Origin: an uncultured Bacteroidales bacterium
GTDB taxonomy: Bacteria > Bacteroidota > Bacteroidia > Bacteroidales > FEN-979
NCBI GenBank assembly: GCA_903887775.1
Contig: CAISRB010000020.1
Location: 1-64,000, forward strand
Direction: 5' to 3'
DNA: 64,000 nt
Numbering within the stretch: the first letter of the stretch is position 1; every line of letters starts with the position of its first letter. Position numbers and translations under genes: made by a program. Shown here one piece after another: positions 17,967 to 27,480 of the stretch. The notes under the pieces are model-generated. The model was given only the letters and a program-made list of their open reading frames with translations, was not told the DNA's origin and made no database searches.

Positions 17967-20900
17967 TTAGGATTGATTGTTATCGGGGAAAATTCGTTTC
18001 ATGATTTGTTGCCTGATGTTCCTGTTGCGCATGGCAACCCGTTTTGTGATATCATCGAGGGGTGTATTGGATTTGTCATTTCGCAGAAATGCCGCGAGAC
18101 TCAATATTGAAGGATAACGGAAGAGGTCGACAATGCTGACATCTGTTTTAAGTTGTTCGGCGATGAGATCCTTCATCCTGACGAGTAATAGGGAATGGCC
18201 TCCCACCTCAAAGAAATTATCCCTTGGTGTGAATGACTCATGATCCAGGATTTCTTTCCATATTGCCGAAAGTATAAGCTCTGTTTCATCCATGTGGTGC
18301 TGGAGAAATTCAGGGAATGCCGGTGTGTTGGGACGCAGTTTTAAGAGGGCCTTAATATCTGTTTTCCCATTAGGAAGTGTAGGAATGGCGGGCGCAATAA
18401 TGAAGCTTCCCGGGACCATATAAGCCGGCAGGTGAAGCCGTAAAAAATCACGCAGACCATTTTCCTGTATTTTCATTCCGGCTTCAGGAACTATAAAAGC
18501 CGTGAGGCGGCGGTCTTCCTCCCTTTGTTCCTGGATATCCACAACTACTCTCCGTATCCCGGGATAACGAAGGATGATCGATTCAACCTCACCCAGTTCA
18601 ATCCGGAATCCCCTCAGTTTTACCTGGTGGTCGGTCCTGCCCAGAAACTCCACAGCTCCGTCCCAAAGGTAGCGTCCCAGGTCGCCGGTCCTGTATATTC
18701 TGCTCCCCCGGTCTTTCGAAAAAGGATCCGGAAGGAACCTGAAAGCAGTCTGGGAGGGGTCTTCAAAATATCCGTCAGCTAAAGGCAAGCCGCCAAGATA
18801 TACCTCCCCGGGTATCCCGATGGGAACCGTGGCCAGGTGTTCATCAAGGATATAAATACGCGAATTGAACATCGGCTGCCCTATGGGAACCATCCTTAAC
18901 GGGTTGTTCCGGCGGCAATGCCAGAATAAGGTGTATATCGTTGCTTCAGTTGGGCCGTACAGGTTCAGAAGACTGCCTTCAAAATCACTGAAGATCTGCT
19001 CCTGAAGAGATTTCGACAGTTTCTCTCCTCCCGAAATAATGTACCTGAGGGAGGTGCTGCGTTTAAGAACACCGGCGTCACATAAGGTTTTAAGACCTGA
19101 AGGAACAAACTGAATGGTATTTACCTTCATTTCGTTACATATCGCTTCCACCTTCTCAGGAGCCTGAAGTTCGCTTCTTTTTTCAAGAACCAGTTTACCC
19201 CCGCTGACGAGGGGAGTGAATAGTTCTATTAAAGAAATGTCAAAACTGATGGAAGTGCTGGATAAAAATGTTTCTTCTGCATGCGTTTTTAATTCCGTTT
19301 TTATCCATACCATGAAATTCAGCAGGCTGTCATGACGTATCATCACTCCTTTGGGATTACCTGTTGAACCGGAAGTGAATATGATGTAGGCAACGTCCTC
19401 CGGCTTGCCGGGTTCAAAAGTCATCGCAGGAACCGGACCAGATGAATCAACCAGCAGATCACTTACCGGGATAGTTTGTTCCGTTAAATCCTTTTTCCCG
19501 GCCTGATGTTCGTTGTTGTCAACAATAAGATATCGTATCCTTGTTTTCTCTATAACATAACGAAGCCTTTCCTCAGGATAATACGGATCAAGGGGGATGT
19601 AAATGCCTCCTGCCCTGAAAACAGCCATGATGCTGATAACCATGTTGGGGGTATTTTCCATGCGAATCCCCACAGGCACACCCCTGTTCACTCCAAGACG
19701 CCGGAGGTTTGCAGTCATGGTTGCCGCTTTCTGATCCATTTCTGCGTACGTAATGACTTCCTGACGGGTGACCAGTGCAGGCAGTCCGGGGGTCTTTTCT
19801 GTCTGCAATGAGATAAGGTCAATTATGGTTCCTTTTATACCACCGGAAAATGCCGTCTGGTTCCATTCGTAAACAATCCTGTCATATTCTGAAGGGGAAA
19901 GAAGATTTATGGCCGATAACCTGGTTTCAGGGGCAACACATACCTGTTCAAGGATCTGTATAAAATGATCCAGAAGTAATCCTGCAGTTCTTTGATGGTA
20001 GAGTCCCGACGAATAGGTCAGAACTATTTCAATCTCTTCCGGGCTATCGAAAATCTCAGCAAAAAGATCGAATTTGGAACAGCCGAAAAATTCCTCCCTG
20101 GCTCTGCCGCTAATGCCTTCATCAGTTGAAAATTCCCATGCGGTTTCATGAAAAGCAAACATGACCTGGAAAAACGGGTTTGTACCCGGTAACCTTTCCG
20201 TTTTCAGAACTTCAGTAAGATGGCTTAACGGGAACCTCGAGTGTGAAAGGTTTTCCAGGACCAGGCTTCTTACCCGCCCAAGCCAATCCGAGAACGATAT
20301 GTCCGGTTCAACCTTTGCCCTGAAAAGCATAGTGTTTACAAAATATCCTATCTGCGATAAGAACGATTTTTTCACCCTGTTTGCAACAGGACTGCCAAGA
20401 AGAAAATCATTGCGACCTGAATGACGGTAAAGCAGTATTGAAAATGCGGCCAGGCAGGTCATGAACATGCTGGTTTGATGAGCATCGCTGAGGCTCCTGA
20501 GCCTGGATCTGAGCGCCGGGCTGATCTCTCTCCTTACCTGCCCGCCTTCCCTTGATGGGATGTCAGGACGGGTAAAATCAGTCGGAATTTCAAAGAATGT
20601 GGATGCCTCGAAAAGTTGTTCCTGCCAGTATTGTTTGTCTTCCGGGTACTCCCTCCCGCTCAAATACACTTCTTCCTCCCGGCAAAACCGGGCATAGGAT
20701 GATGGGGCCAGGAGCCTGCCGGACTTGTTTCCGGTATTTGCTTTGTTATACAAATATGACAGGTCCCTTAACAATATTTCAAAGGAAGATCCGTCGAACA
20801 CGATATGATGAACTATGAAAGCCAGCAAATGCTGATTTTCTCCTGTTTTATAAAGGATAAACCGGAATAAAGGACCTTTCTCTAGGTCAAACGGAGGCTT

Positions 20901-23090
20901 TGCCTCATTGCGTGCATGATCAAGGGCTTCTGAAACCGGAATATATAAACTGCCCGGTTGTGTCCTGAAAATTTCGGGCATCCGGTGATCCGGAACAATA
21001 ATGACCCCCTCCGGCTGCCCCTTTCTGATCCGGAAGATGGTATTCAGGGATTCGTGCTTCCCCGTTATACCAATGAGCGCTTTCCCGAGGCTGCCGGTAT
21101 CCAATGTGCCTGTTATTGTAATGCTGTAAAAAATATTATAGGCCGAAAGATCAGGTTCCGCTTGCTGCATGAACCACAAAGCTTTCTGGTTCTCAGAAAG
21201 ACGAGGTTGCAGAATACCGCCTGGCTCAGATTTATCTGAAATACCTCCAGGTAAATCTGAGCCGAAAGATTCGGTTCCGGAAGCTGTTAATGGTTTCCCG
21301 CTCCGGTCGTCCGGATTCAGTGAAATCTGTTGCAAAAGCTTTCCCGGACTGGGATAATCGAAAATGCTTTTTATCTGCACAGGAATCCCCGTCCTGGCTT
21401 GTAACTCCATTGCGAGTGCGTTGGCTTTCAGCGAATTTCCTCCAAGGTCGAAGAAATTATCATCCAGTCCCAGGCCTTCCAGTCCCAGGTTCTCCTCCCA
21501 TATCCTGAGCATTTGTTTTTCTTGTACTGTTGCCGGGGAGACCACAGGATAGCTAAGCTCAGGGCGCTGAACACCGGGAAGTGGCAATGATTTGCGGTCA
21601 ATCTTACCATTTGAAAGCTGGGGAAATTGTTCCATCGCAACAAATACTTCCGGTATCATAAAATCCGGTAATGTTCGCGCCAGTATCCCCCGCAGTTCAT
21701 TGACAGGCAGGGAGATGTCCCCGCTGAAGACCAGATAGGCAGATAGTCTTTTCCCGTTACGGCTGTCCTCTGTTACTTTTACAACTGCATGTTTGACCTC
21801 CGGGATAGCTAGTAGTGCATGCTCGATTTCTGGAAGTTCGACACGAAACCCCCGTATTTTGACTTGCTGGTCTTTTCGCCCGACGTAAATCAGCTTTCCT
21901 GAGCCGTCTTCCTTCACCAGGTCCCCGGTTCGGTACATTCGTACAGGAGCTGTTCCGTTTCGCTTCAATGTAATGAAATTGGTTTCTGTCAGATCCGCAA
22001 GGTTCAGGTATCCTCTGGCAATGCCTTCACCGCTGGCTAGAAGTTCGCCGGTTTCTCCCGGCTGAACGGTTTCCAGATCACTCCCTGCGATACAGATCGA
22101 TGTTCCTTCAAGCGGCCTTCCGATAGTAACAGTTTCATTGGGGAGCAAACGTCCGGCTGTAAGGTTGGCAGTAGCTTCGGTGGGACCATAAAGGTTCCAA
22201 AGCTGCAGGCCGGGCAATAAGCCGAATGTTCTTTTCACCAAAACCTCGCTCACAGCTTCACCCGAGAGGTAAACGCAGGAAGGAGCCAGCCTGTCAATGT
22301 CGGCCGCATTCCTGGTTTCCATGAAATCCAGGATCTCAGACCAAAGTGTGGGAACGCAGTACAGTCCCATTCCGTGATGGTTTGCATACCAGTCCGTCAG
22401 TTTTCCGGGCTGCCTTATCAGCATTGGGTCCAGGATATGAAGCGTTTTCCCGGAAAGCAATGTGGAATAGAACTGTGTTACAGCTGCCGCAAATATGAAA
22501 GAAGAAGTCAAAGGCAGGCCAACCCCGGTTTCAGGTATAACATGCCGGCAAAACCAATGGATGTAATAGCTGAGGTTCCTGTGCTCTATCATCACCCCTT
22601 TGGGATTCCCGGTTGAACCGGAGGTATAAAGTATGTACGCAAGATCCGATGCTTTCGTCTGCATGTCCTCCGGGACTCTTGTATCAACAATATTCCTCAA
22701 TCCTGTCCAATCAGGAATGAACCATTGAGTATGATTATCAGGCAATGGCCGGGGCATTGAATCATCGGTAATCACGAGACTTGCACCGGCATCCTTAAGG
22801 ATGTATCGTATCCTCTCTTCAGGAAAAGAAGGTGAAAGAGGTATATATGCCGCTCCGGATTTTAATACGGCAAGAATCGAAATGGCAAGGTTTATGGATG
22901 GATGAAGATATATTCCTGCAAATGACCCGGAACCTGTCCCGTTTCGTTGCAAGTGCCAGGCAAGGTTTGATGAAAGCCGGTCAAGCTCACTGTAGCTTAC
23001 ACTTTCATCCTGATAAACAATGGCGGTCAGATCCGATTCAATTGCAGGATTTTGAAAGATTTCCTTATATATTGGAATAAATCTGTTCAT
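17967..23090 (-). CDS. NRPS loading and first extension module, A-T-C-A-T
   Basis: 1707 residues. The protein starts with an A domain (about 25-500) and no C domain, so it should load the starter. Its carrier has S553 in LGGNSL. The C domain (about 630-1060) has HHIVFDG (H762, D766). A second A domain (about 1085-1570) is followed by a carrier with S1633 in VGGHSL. Pocket residues aligned to GrsA-Phe: first A domain A A T C Y S L A N K, lacking the D235 that binds the alpha-amino group, so the substrate is probably not an ordinary alpha-amino acid. The second reads D I I Q I G L I Y K, close to glycine codes such as DILQLGLIWK. It is the first biosynthetic gene after the exporter genes, 42 bases behind the TolC-type gene. 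Confidence 0.93.
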   Translation of the reverse strand: MNRFIPIYKEIFQNPAIESDLTAIVYQDESVSYSELDRLSSNLAWHLQRNGTGSGSFAGIYLHPSINLAISILAVLKSGAAYIPLSPSFPEERIRYILKDAGASLVITDDSMPRPLPDNHTQWFIPDWTGLRNIVDTRVPEDMQTKASDLAYILYTSGSTGNPKGVMIEHRNLSYYIHWFCRHVIPETGVGLPLTSSFIFAAAVTQFYSTLLSGKTLHILDPMLIRQPGKLTDWYANHHGMGLYCVPTLWSEILDFMETRNAADIDRLAPSCVYLSGEAVSEVLVKRTFGLLPGLQLWNLYGPTEATANLTAGRLLPNETVTIGRPLEGTSICIAGSDLETVQPGETGELLASGEGIARGYLNLADLTETNFITLKRNGTAPVRMYRTGDLVKEDGSGKLIYVGRKDQQVKIRGFRVELPEIEHALLAIPEVKHAVVKVTEDSRNGKRLSAYLVFSGDISLPVNELRGILARTLPDFMIPEVFVAMEQFPQLSNGKIDRKSLPLPGVQRPELSYPVVSPATVQEKQMLRIWEENLGLEGLGLDDNFFDLGGNSLKANALAMELQARTGIPVQIKSIFDYPSPGKLLQQISLNPDDRSGKPLTASGTESFGSDLPGGISDKSEPGGILQPRLSENQKALWFMQQAEPDLSAYNIFYSITITGTLDTGSLGKALIGITGKHESLNTIFRIRKGQPEGVIIVPDHRMPEIFRTQPGSLYIPVSEALDHARNEAKPPFDLEKGPLFRFILYKTGENQHLLAFIVHHIVFDGSSFEILLRDLSYLYNKANTGNKSGRLLAPSSYARFCREEEVYLSGREYPEDKQYWQEQLFEASTFFEIPTDFTRPDIPSREGGQVRREISPALRSRLRSLSDAHQTSMFMTCLAAFSILLYRHSGRNDFLLGSPVANRVKKSFLSQIGYFVNTMLFRAKVEPDISFSDWLGRVRSLVLENLSHSRFPLSHLTEVLKTERLPGTNPFFQVMFAFHETAWEFSTDEGISGRAREEFFGCSKFDLFAEIFDSPEEIEIVLTYSSGLYHQRTAGLLLDHFIQILEQVCVAPETRLSAINLLSPSEYDRIVYEWNQTAFSGGIKGTIIDLISLQTEKTPGLPALVTRQEVITYAEMDQKAATMTANLRRLGVNRGVPVGIRMENTPNMVISIMAVFRAGGIYIPLDPYYPEERLRYVIEKTRIRYLIVDNNEHQAGKKDLTEQTIPVSDLLVDSSGPVPAMTFEPGKPEDVAYIIFTSGSTGNPKGVMIRHDSLLNFMVWIKTELKTHAEETFLSSTSISFDISLIELFTPLVSGGKLVLEKRSELQAPEKVEAICNEMKVNTIQFVPSGLKTLCDAGVLKRSTSLRYIISGGEKLSKSLQEQIFSDFEGSLLNLYGPTEATIYTLFWHCRRNNPLRMVPIGQPMFNSRIYILDEHLATVPIGIPGEVYLGGLPLADGYFEDPSQTAFRFLPDPFSKDRGSRIYRTGDLGRYLWDGAVEFLGRTDHQVKLRGFRIELGEVESIILRYPGIRRVVVDIQEQREEDRRLTAFIVPEAGMKIQENGLRDFLRLHLPAYMVPGSFIIAPAIPTLPNGKTDIKALLKLRPNTPAFPEFLQHHMDETELILSAIWKEILDHESFTPRDNFFEVGGHSLLLVRMKDLIAEQLKTDVSIVDLFRYPSILSLAAFLRNDKSNTPLDDITKRVAMRNRNIRQQIMKRIFPDNNQS

Positions 23091-23132
23091 TAAAGATAGC
23101 CTTCCGAAATAACCCGGTAAATCCGAGATGCG

Positions 23133-24674
23133 TTATTTAACACTGAAATCCCATAGATTGTACCTCAGCAACTGATCGGAATTGGCAGGGAAGTCTCCTA
23201 TCAGGTATTTCAGTGTTATAATCTTTGTTAGTATTGCCTGACGGCCTGCTTCCACATTCAATAGGGCGTTATTATAATCCATATACGTATTGATCACATC
23301 GATCTGTGTGGATGAACCCATTTCCAGTTTTTGAATTTCATTATCATATGTTTTTTTCTCAAGAATTGAAAGTTCAACCTGGTTTTTATAAATGGGGATG
23401 AGATGCCCCAGGTCGCTTAAAAGCTGATAAACCTGCATTCTCGAATCGAACTTAAGTTTCTCGAGCTGAATCTTATTGAATTCGTAAGAAGAAAGTTTAG
23501 TCAGGTAATCGCCCTTGCGTTCCTCATTTTTAAAAGGGATTTTGTACGACAAGGTAAGATTTATCGAAGATCCCGGTGATCCGCTTGAAAAGGTCTGGTT
23601 GAAATCTGAAAAAGGCTGGTATGAAGTCGTCCCAAAATACATATAGCGGAGATCCAGGTTAAGATCATTTAACTTATTGTATTTAGCTCCTTCCATGTTG
23701 ATCAGTGTGGCCGAAGTCGCCAGTTCCTGGCTTTTATAGTAACTGGTATTGACCACCATCGAATCAAGATTCTTAAGAATATATTTACCATATTGTTCAA
23801 CTGGAAATGATGCGGGATCGGGTAAGGAATCAAGAAAAAGAGGAAGATGTGAAGTACTGAGTTTGCCTTTCATACCTATTGTGGTAATAAGATCATATAA
23901 TGAGTTGGTGACCTGGTTTCTTGCTTCTGAATATTGCTGGTTGATATTGTATTCATAAGCCCGTGCGCGATAAATTTCAGCCTGGGCTATCTGTTCATCA
24001 GCTATCATCGCCTCAACATCCGATACATAGTCTTTCGCATCCACATTGGCCTCCTTCAGTATCGTAAGTATTCTGGCCCGATGATAGACATTATAATAAT
24101 AGGTGAGGGTGTTTTTAATGAACTGGCATATTTCATCCGTAAATGAAATATTCTGGGCTTTATTCATCATCAGGGTCGAAAGGAAAGCTGTATTATTGGT
24201 ATTATGCCTCCCCAGGTCCCGAAGCAAGGGCATTGTAATACCGGCCCACATCCCTGATGCATTAATTGGCATGTTTGTACTCGGGTAAAAATCCGGAACG
24301 CCTGAAATGATTTGGGTCATAGTGGAAAGCTTGAAGCCTGTATAAAGCTTTATCCCCAACCGGGTCGGAACCAGTAATTGACCCGTCAGATAATAGGAAT
24401 TCATAAATGTGACCGTCGGATCGGTACCATAAAAACCGTATGTATTTAATGAGAGCTGCGGATTAAACGCGCCTTTGGTACTGGTCAACTGGCCCTGGCT
24501 TTCGCCAACGATCTGTTTTTTTAAACGGATGTCGAAATTTGTTTCAAGACCAAATTGTAAAACCCGGAATATCGATAGAGAATCATAATTAAAAAGCTGC
24601 TGGCTTCTTACAACTGTTATCCCCGTTGCAAGAAGGACTATGATCAGTATGGTCTTTTTCATCGCTCTTTTCAC
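23133..24674 (-). CDS. TolC-type outer membrane efflux protein
   Basis: 513 residues with a signal peptide (KKTILIIVLLATGITVVRS). The two long coiled-coil halves typical of TolC/OprM proteins are visible (about 170-280 and 400-500), the second with QVELSILEKKTYDNEIQKLEMG and a following IDVINTYMDYNNALLNVE segment. The amphipathic strand-rich middle parts would form the outer membrane barrel. It lies between the ABC transporter genes (48-base gap) and the first NRPS gene (42-base gap), so together with the HlyD-type adaptor it should complete a tripartite type I-like export path for the operon's product. Confidence 0.9.
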   Translation of the reverse strand: MKRAMKKTILIIVLLATGITVVRSQQLFNYDSLSIFRVLQFGLETNFDIRLKKQIVGESQGQLTSTKGAFNPQLSLNTYGFYGTDPTVTFMNSYYLTGQLLVPTRLGIKLYTGFKLSTMTQIISGVPDFYPSTNMPINASGMWAGITMPLLRDLGRHNTNNTAFLSTLMMNKAQNISFTDEICQFIKNTLTYYYNVYHRARILTILKEANVDAKDYVSDVEAMIADEQIAQAEIYRARAYEYNINQQYSEARNQVTNSLYDLITTIGMKGKLSTSHLPLFLDSLPDPASFPVEQYGKYILKNLDSMVVNTSYYKSQELATSATLINMEGAKYNKLNDLNLDLRYMYFGTTSYQPFSDFNQTFSSGSPGSSINLTLSYKIPFKNEERKGDYLTKLSSYEFNKIQLEKLKFDSRMQVYQLLSDLGHLIPIYKNQVELSILEKKTYDNEIQKLEMGSSTQIDVINTYMDYNNALLNVEAGRQAILTKIITLKYLIGDFPANSDQLLRYNLWDFSVK

Positions 24675-24722
24675 CTTGTTTATTGTATGTTCTCCAAAAA
24701 CGATTGATCCGGTTCAACAGGT

Positions 24723-27479
24723 TTAGGCCAGCTGCCGTTTCGTGAGTTCGGCAAAGAATCCATTTTTATCAATGAGCTCCTGGTAAGTGCCTTCTTCGAT
24801 AAGCTGGCCTTTGTCGAGGACGAAAATCCGGTCGGCGTTAATGATCGTACTGAGCCGGTGTGCAATCACAATACGGGTTGCATTCATCTTCTCAATACTG
24901 AAACTGACGATCTGCTGTGTTTCATTGTCAAGGGCGCTGGTTGCCTCGTCAAAGATCAGTATCTTAGGGTTGCGTATCAGTGCCCTTGCAATGATAATTC
25001 TCTGTTGCTGCCCGCCCGATAGAGTATCACCTCCTGGTGGCAGGATGGTGTACATTTTATTGGGAAGGTTATTAATTTCATCTGCACATCCTGCCATTTC
25101 AGCTGCTTTCCAGGCATCGTCTTCGGTATACAATGATGAGCCCGTGATATTGTAAAGCACGGTTCCCTGCATGATCCTTGAATTCTGCAATACAACTCCC
25201 AGCTGATCACGAACGCCCCGTATGTCAAGTCCGTTAAGTTCCTTTTTGTCAAAAAGGATACTGCCTACATGATAATTTTCAAATCCGAGCAGAAGCCTGA
25301 TCAACGTAGATTTCCCCGAACCTGAACTGCCTGTAAATGCTACAAACTGGCCGGGATGAATGGCCAGGTTAATATCTCTCAGGCTCCAGTCGGGAGATTC
25401 TGGGTATTTAAAACTTAGTTGGGTGATCTCGATACCTCCGGTAAGCTCTCCCGGATCAAGCTTTTCGTTCATATCTTCCGTGTCGGCTTCAAGTATCGGC
25501 TGAAACAGCTGGTAAGTGGGCTTAATATTCAACAAGGGAACGGTGACCATAAAAGTCTGTATCAGGGCTCCCTGGAAGCTGAGATATGCGCTGTTAAATG
25601 CAACAAAATCGCCGATGCCGAAACCGGGCATGCCTGATCTGAAAATACTGTACACCCTGATGAAGATCAGCATCGAAGCCAGCACAGGAAAAGTAACGGT
25701 AAAAATTTCAGCAACCATAAGGAGTACACGTTTCTGGCGGTAATGGTCTTTTTGCTGGGAATAGCGTTCAGCCCATAGCGAGAATACTTTTTCTTTGCTG
25801 CCTGTAACCCTGATCTTGTTAATTCCGCGGATAGCCATCAGAAGGAAGCCTGAGATCATGGCATCCATGCGGCGCATGAACACAACATGTTTGTATGCCA
25901 GAAGGCTTATTGTAAGTGTAAATCCGGCAACAGCAAGACCCAGGACAAGAGCGAGCAGAGCCAGTTTAAGGTCGTAAAAAAACAGAAGAGCAAGATAAAA
26001 GACCGAGAAGATGCCCGAAATCAGTGCGCCAAGGACAGTGGTTGACAGTGTATCGCGAATGCGTTCAATCCCCATGCTTCGTTCAGCCAGGTTACCCGGG
26101 CTGTAGTTCCTGAAGAAATCCACTTTAAGTGAAAGTATCCTGTCCCAAAGTGCTGACTGGAGTTTGTATCCCGCCTTTCCTGCCATCCTGAGAACCGCAA
26201 TCGATTTGGCAAAATTCAGCAGCCCGATGGTAATCACGCAAATTACCATGATGCCGCCAATCTGCCACAATTCATGTGTATTTCCGCCAGGTATAACCGT
26301 ATTGAACACATAGCCGCCGACAACCGGGATGATCAGGGCAAGCAAGGCGCCGATAACACCTATAACCATAAAACTGATGATATCGCGGTATGTGAACTGA
26401 AGGGCAAAACGAAAAAGATCCTTACCCTGGAGCTTCCCTTTTGGGAAAGGGGTAAAAAAGCTGTATGCTTTTGTATCGAGGAGCTGATTAACTGACTCGT
26501 GAACCACTTCCTTTTTCCGGTTCTTCAGGTCGATCATCCAATAGCCTGTATTCCCCTTCGAAATAAGACCGACAGGCGTCTGGCCGTCTTTGAGAAAACC
26601 GAGCATGGAACCGGCATTATTGGTCCACCAGTGCGGTTCAAGAATTACCATCCTGGAACGGATGTTTGAAGCCCTGAGCAAATTCCAGAGGAAGTCGTGT
26701 TTTCCGCTGATCCTGTTTCCCGGGTCAGCAAATTCGATCTTTTCTTCTTTACCGATCAGCTGGCAGGTCTGTAACAGGAGCATCCTGGGACTTAAAGAAG
26801 CGCTTATACCCCCGGCCGTGCGTTTCACGTCCCCGAACAGATCATCAGTGGTTTTTCCGGAAATTATGGCCTTAAACCTGCTTAGTGCATTATAAACCGC
26901 ATTCTTCCTGAATGCATAAGTGTCTTTTACATGTTCAAGAGCAATCTTCTGGTCCTCTGCACAGAGGTTCTTCAGTATAGGAATGATGCTCTCATTAAAG
27001 CCAAACCATAAGGCCAGGAGTTTTTCATCTGACCCGCTGTAATTTTTCAGTATATCTGCCGAAAAGGTTGGAATAGCTGTTTTCCCGCTTATTTGGGGCA
27101 TTATGCCGAAATGATCCAATACGTCTGAAATGCCAGTAAGCCACTTTTCCAGTAAAGATCTTGCATAGTCAGGGTTTGCAGCTAACAGCCGGTTCAGAGA
27201 ACCGGAATCAAGTATTCCTATTGTGCAATTGCTTAATGCACTGATCACCAGTGACAGGGAATCGTTCTCTGTGAAGCAGGGAACCAGGAATGGGGCAGAG
27301 ATACGCAGGAGGAACAAGCGCCGGCCCGGGCCGCCGGGAAGGTTTTCCATATAAAAAATGTCAGCATCCCCTGTCTCGATGTAGAAAGCAAGTGGTATCT
27401 CGCTATGTAATGAACGTACTTTATTGCTTGGCAGCTGCTCGGTACGGGTATAGAATGAAGAAATCACCTGTGGCTCCAT
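24723..27479 (-). CDS. NHLM ABC2-like exporter: ATPase-permease with long N-terminal domain
   Basis: 918 residues, about 300 longer than a normal ABC half-transporter. The first 350 residues hold a beta-rich region (about 20-110) reminiscent of a cyclic-nucleotide-binding or cupin-like fold and a helical part, as in the second transporter of NHLM-type bacteriocin systems. The membrane domain (about 355-640) starts at DLFRFALQFTYRDIISFM. The ATPase (about 665-918) has Walker A GSSGSGKST, signature LSGGQQQR, Walker B ILIFDEATSALD and the H-loop IAHRL, all intact. The start lies two bases behind the stop of the first ABC gene, so the two are probably co-translated and may form a heterodimer. The cargo is inferred, not shown. 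Confidence 0.88.
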   Translation of the reverse strand: MEPQVISSFYTRTEQLPSNKVRSLHSEIPLAFYIETGDADIFYMENLPGGPGRRLFLLRISAPFLVPCFTENDSLSLVISALSNCTIGILDSGSLNRLLAANPDYARSLLEKWLTGISDVLDHFGIMPQISGKTAIPTFSADILKNYSGSDEKLLALWFGFNESIIPILKNLCAEDQKIALEHVKDTYAFRKNAVYNALSRFKAIISGKTTDDLFGDVKRTAGGISASLSPRMLLLQTCQLIGKEEKIEFADPGNRISGKHDFLWNLLRASNIRSRMVILEPHWWTNNAGSMLGFLKDGQTPVGLISKGNTGYWMIDLKNRKKEVVHESVNQLLDTKAYSFFTPFPKGKLQGKDLFRFALQFTYRDIISFMVIGVIGALLALIIPVVGGYVFNTVIPGGNTHELWQIGGIMVICVITIGLLNFAKSIAVLRMAGKAGYKLQSALWDRILSLKVDFFRNYSPGNLAERSMGIERIRDTLSTTVLGALISGIFSVFYLALLFFYDLKLALLALVLGLAVAGFTLTISLLAYKHVVFMRRMDAMISGFLLMAIRGINKIRVTGSKEKVFSLWAERYSQQKDHYRQKRVLLMVAEIFTVTFPVLASMLIFIRVYSIFRSGMPGFGIGDFVAFNSAYLSFQGALIQTFMVTVPLLNIKPTYQLFQPILEADTEDMNEKLDPGELTGGIEITQLSFKYPESPDWSLRDINLAIHPGQFVAFTGSSGSGKSTLIRLLLGFENYHVGSILFDKKELNGLDIRGVRDQLGVVLQNSRIMQGTVLYNITGSSLYTEDDAWKAAEMAGCADEINNLPNKMYTILPPGGDTLSGGQQQRIIIARALIRNPKILIFDEATSALDNETQQIVSFSIEKMNATRIVIAHRLSTIINADRIFVLDKGQLIEEGTYQELIDKNGFFAELTKRQLA

Positions 27480-27480
27480 A

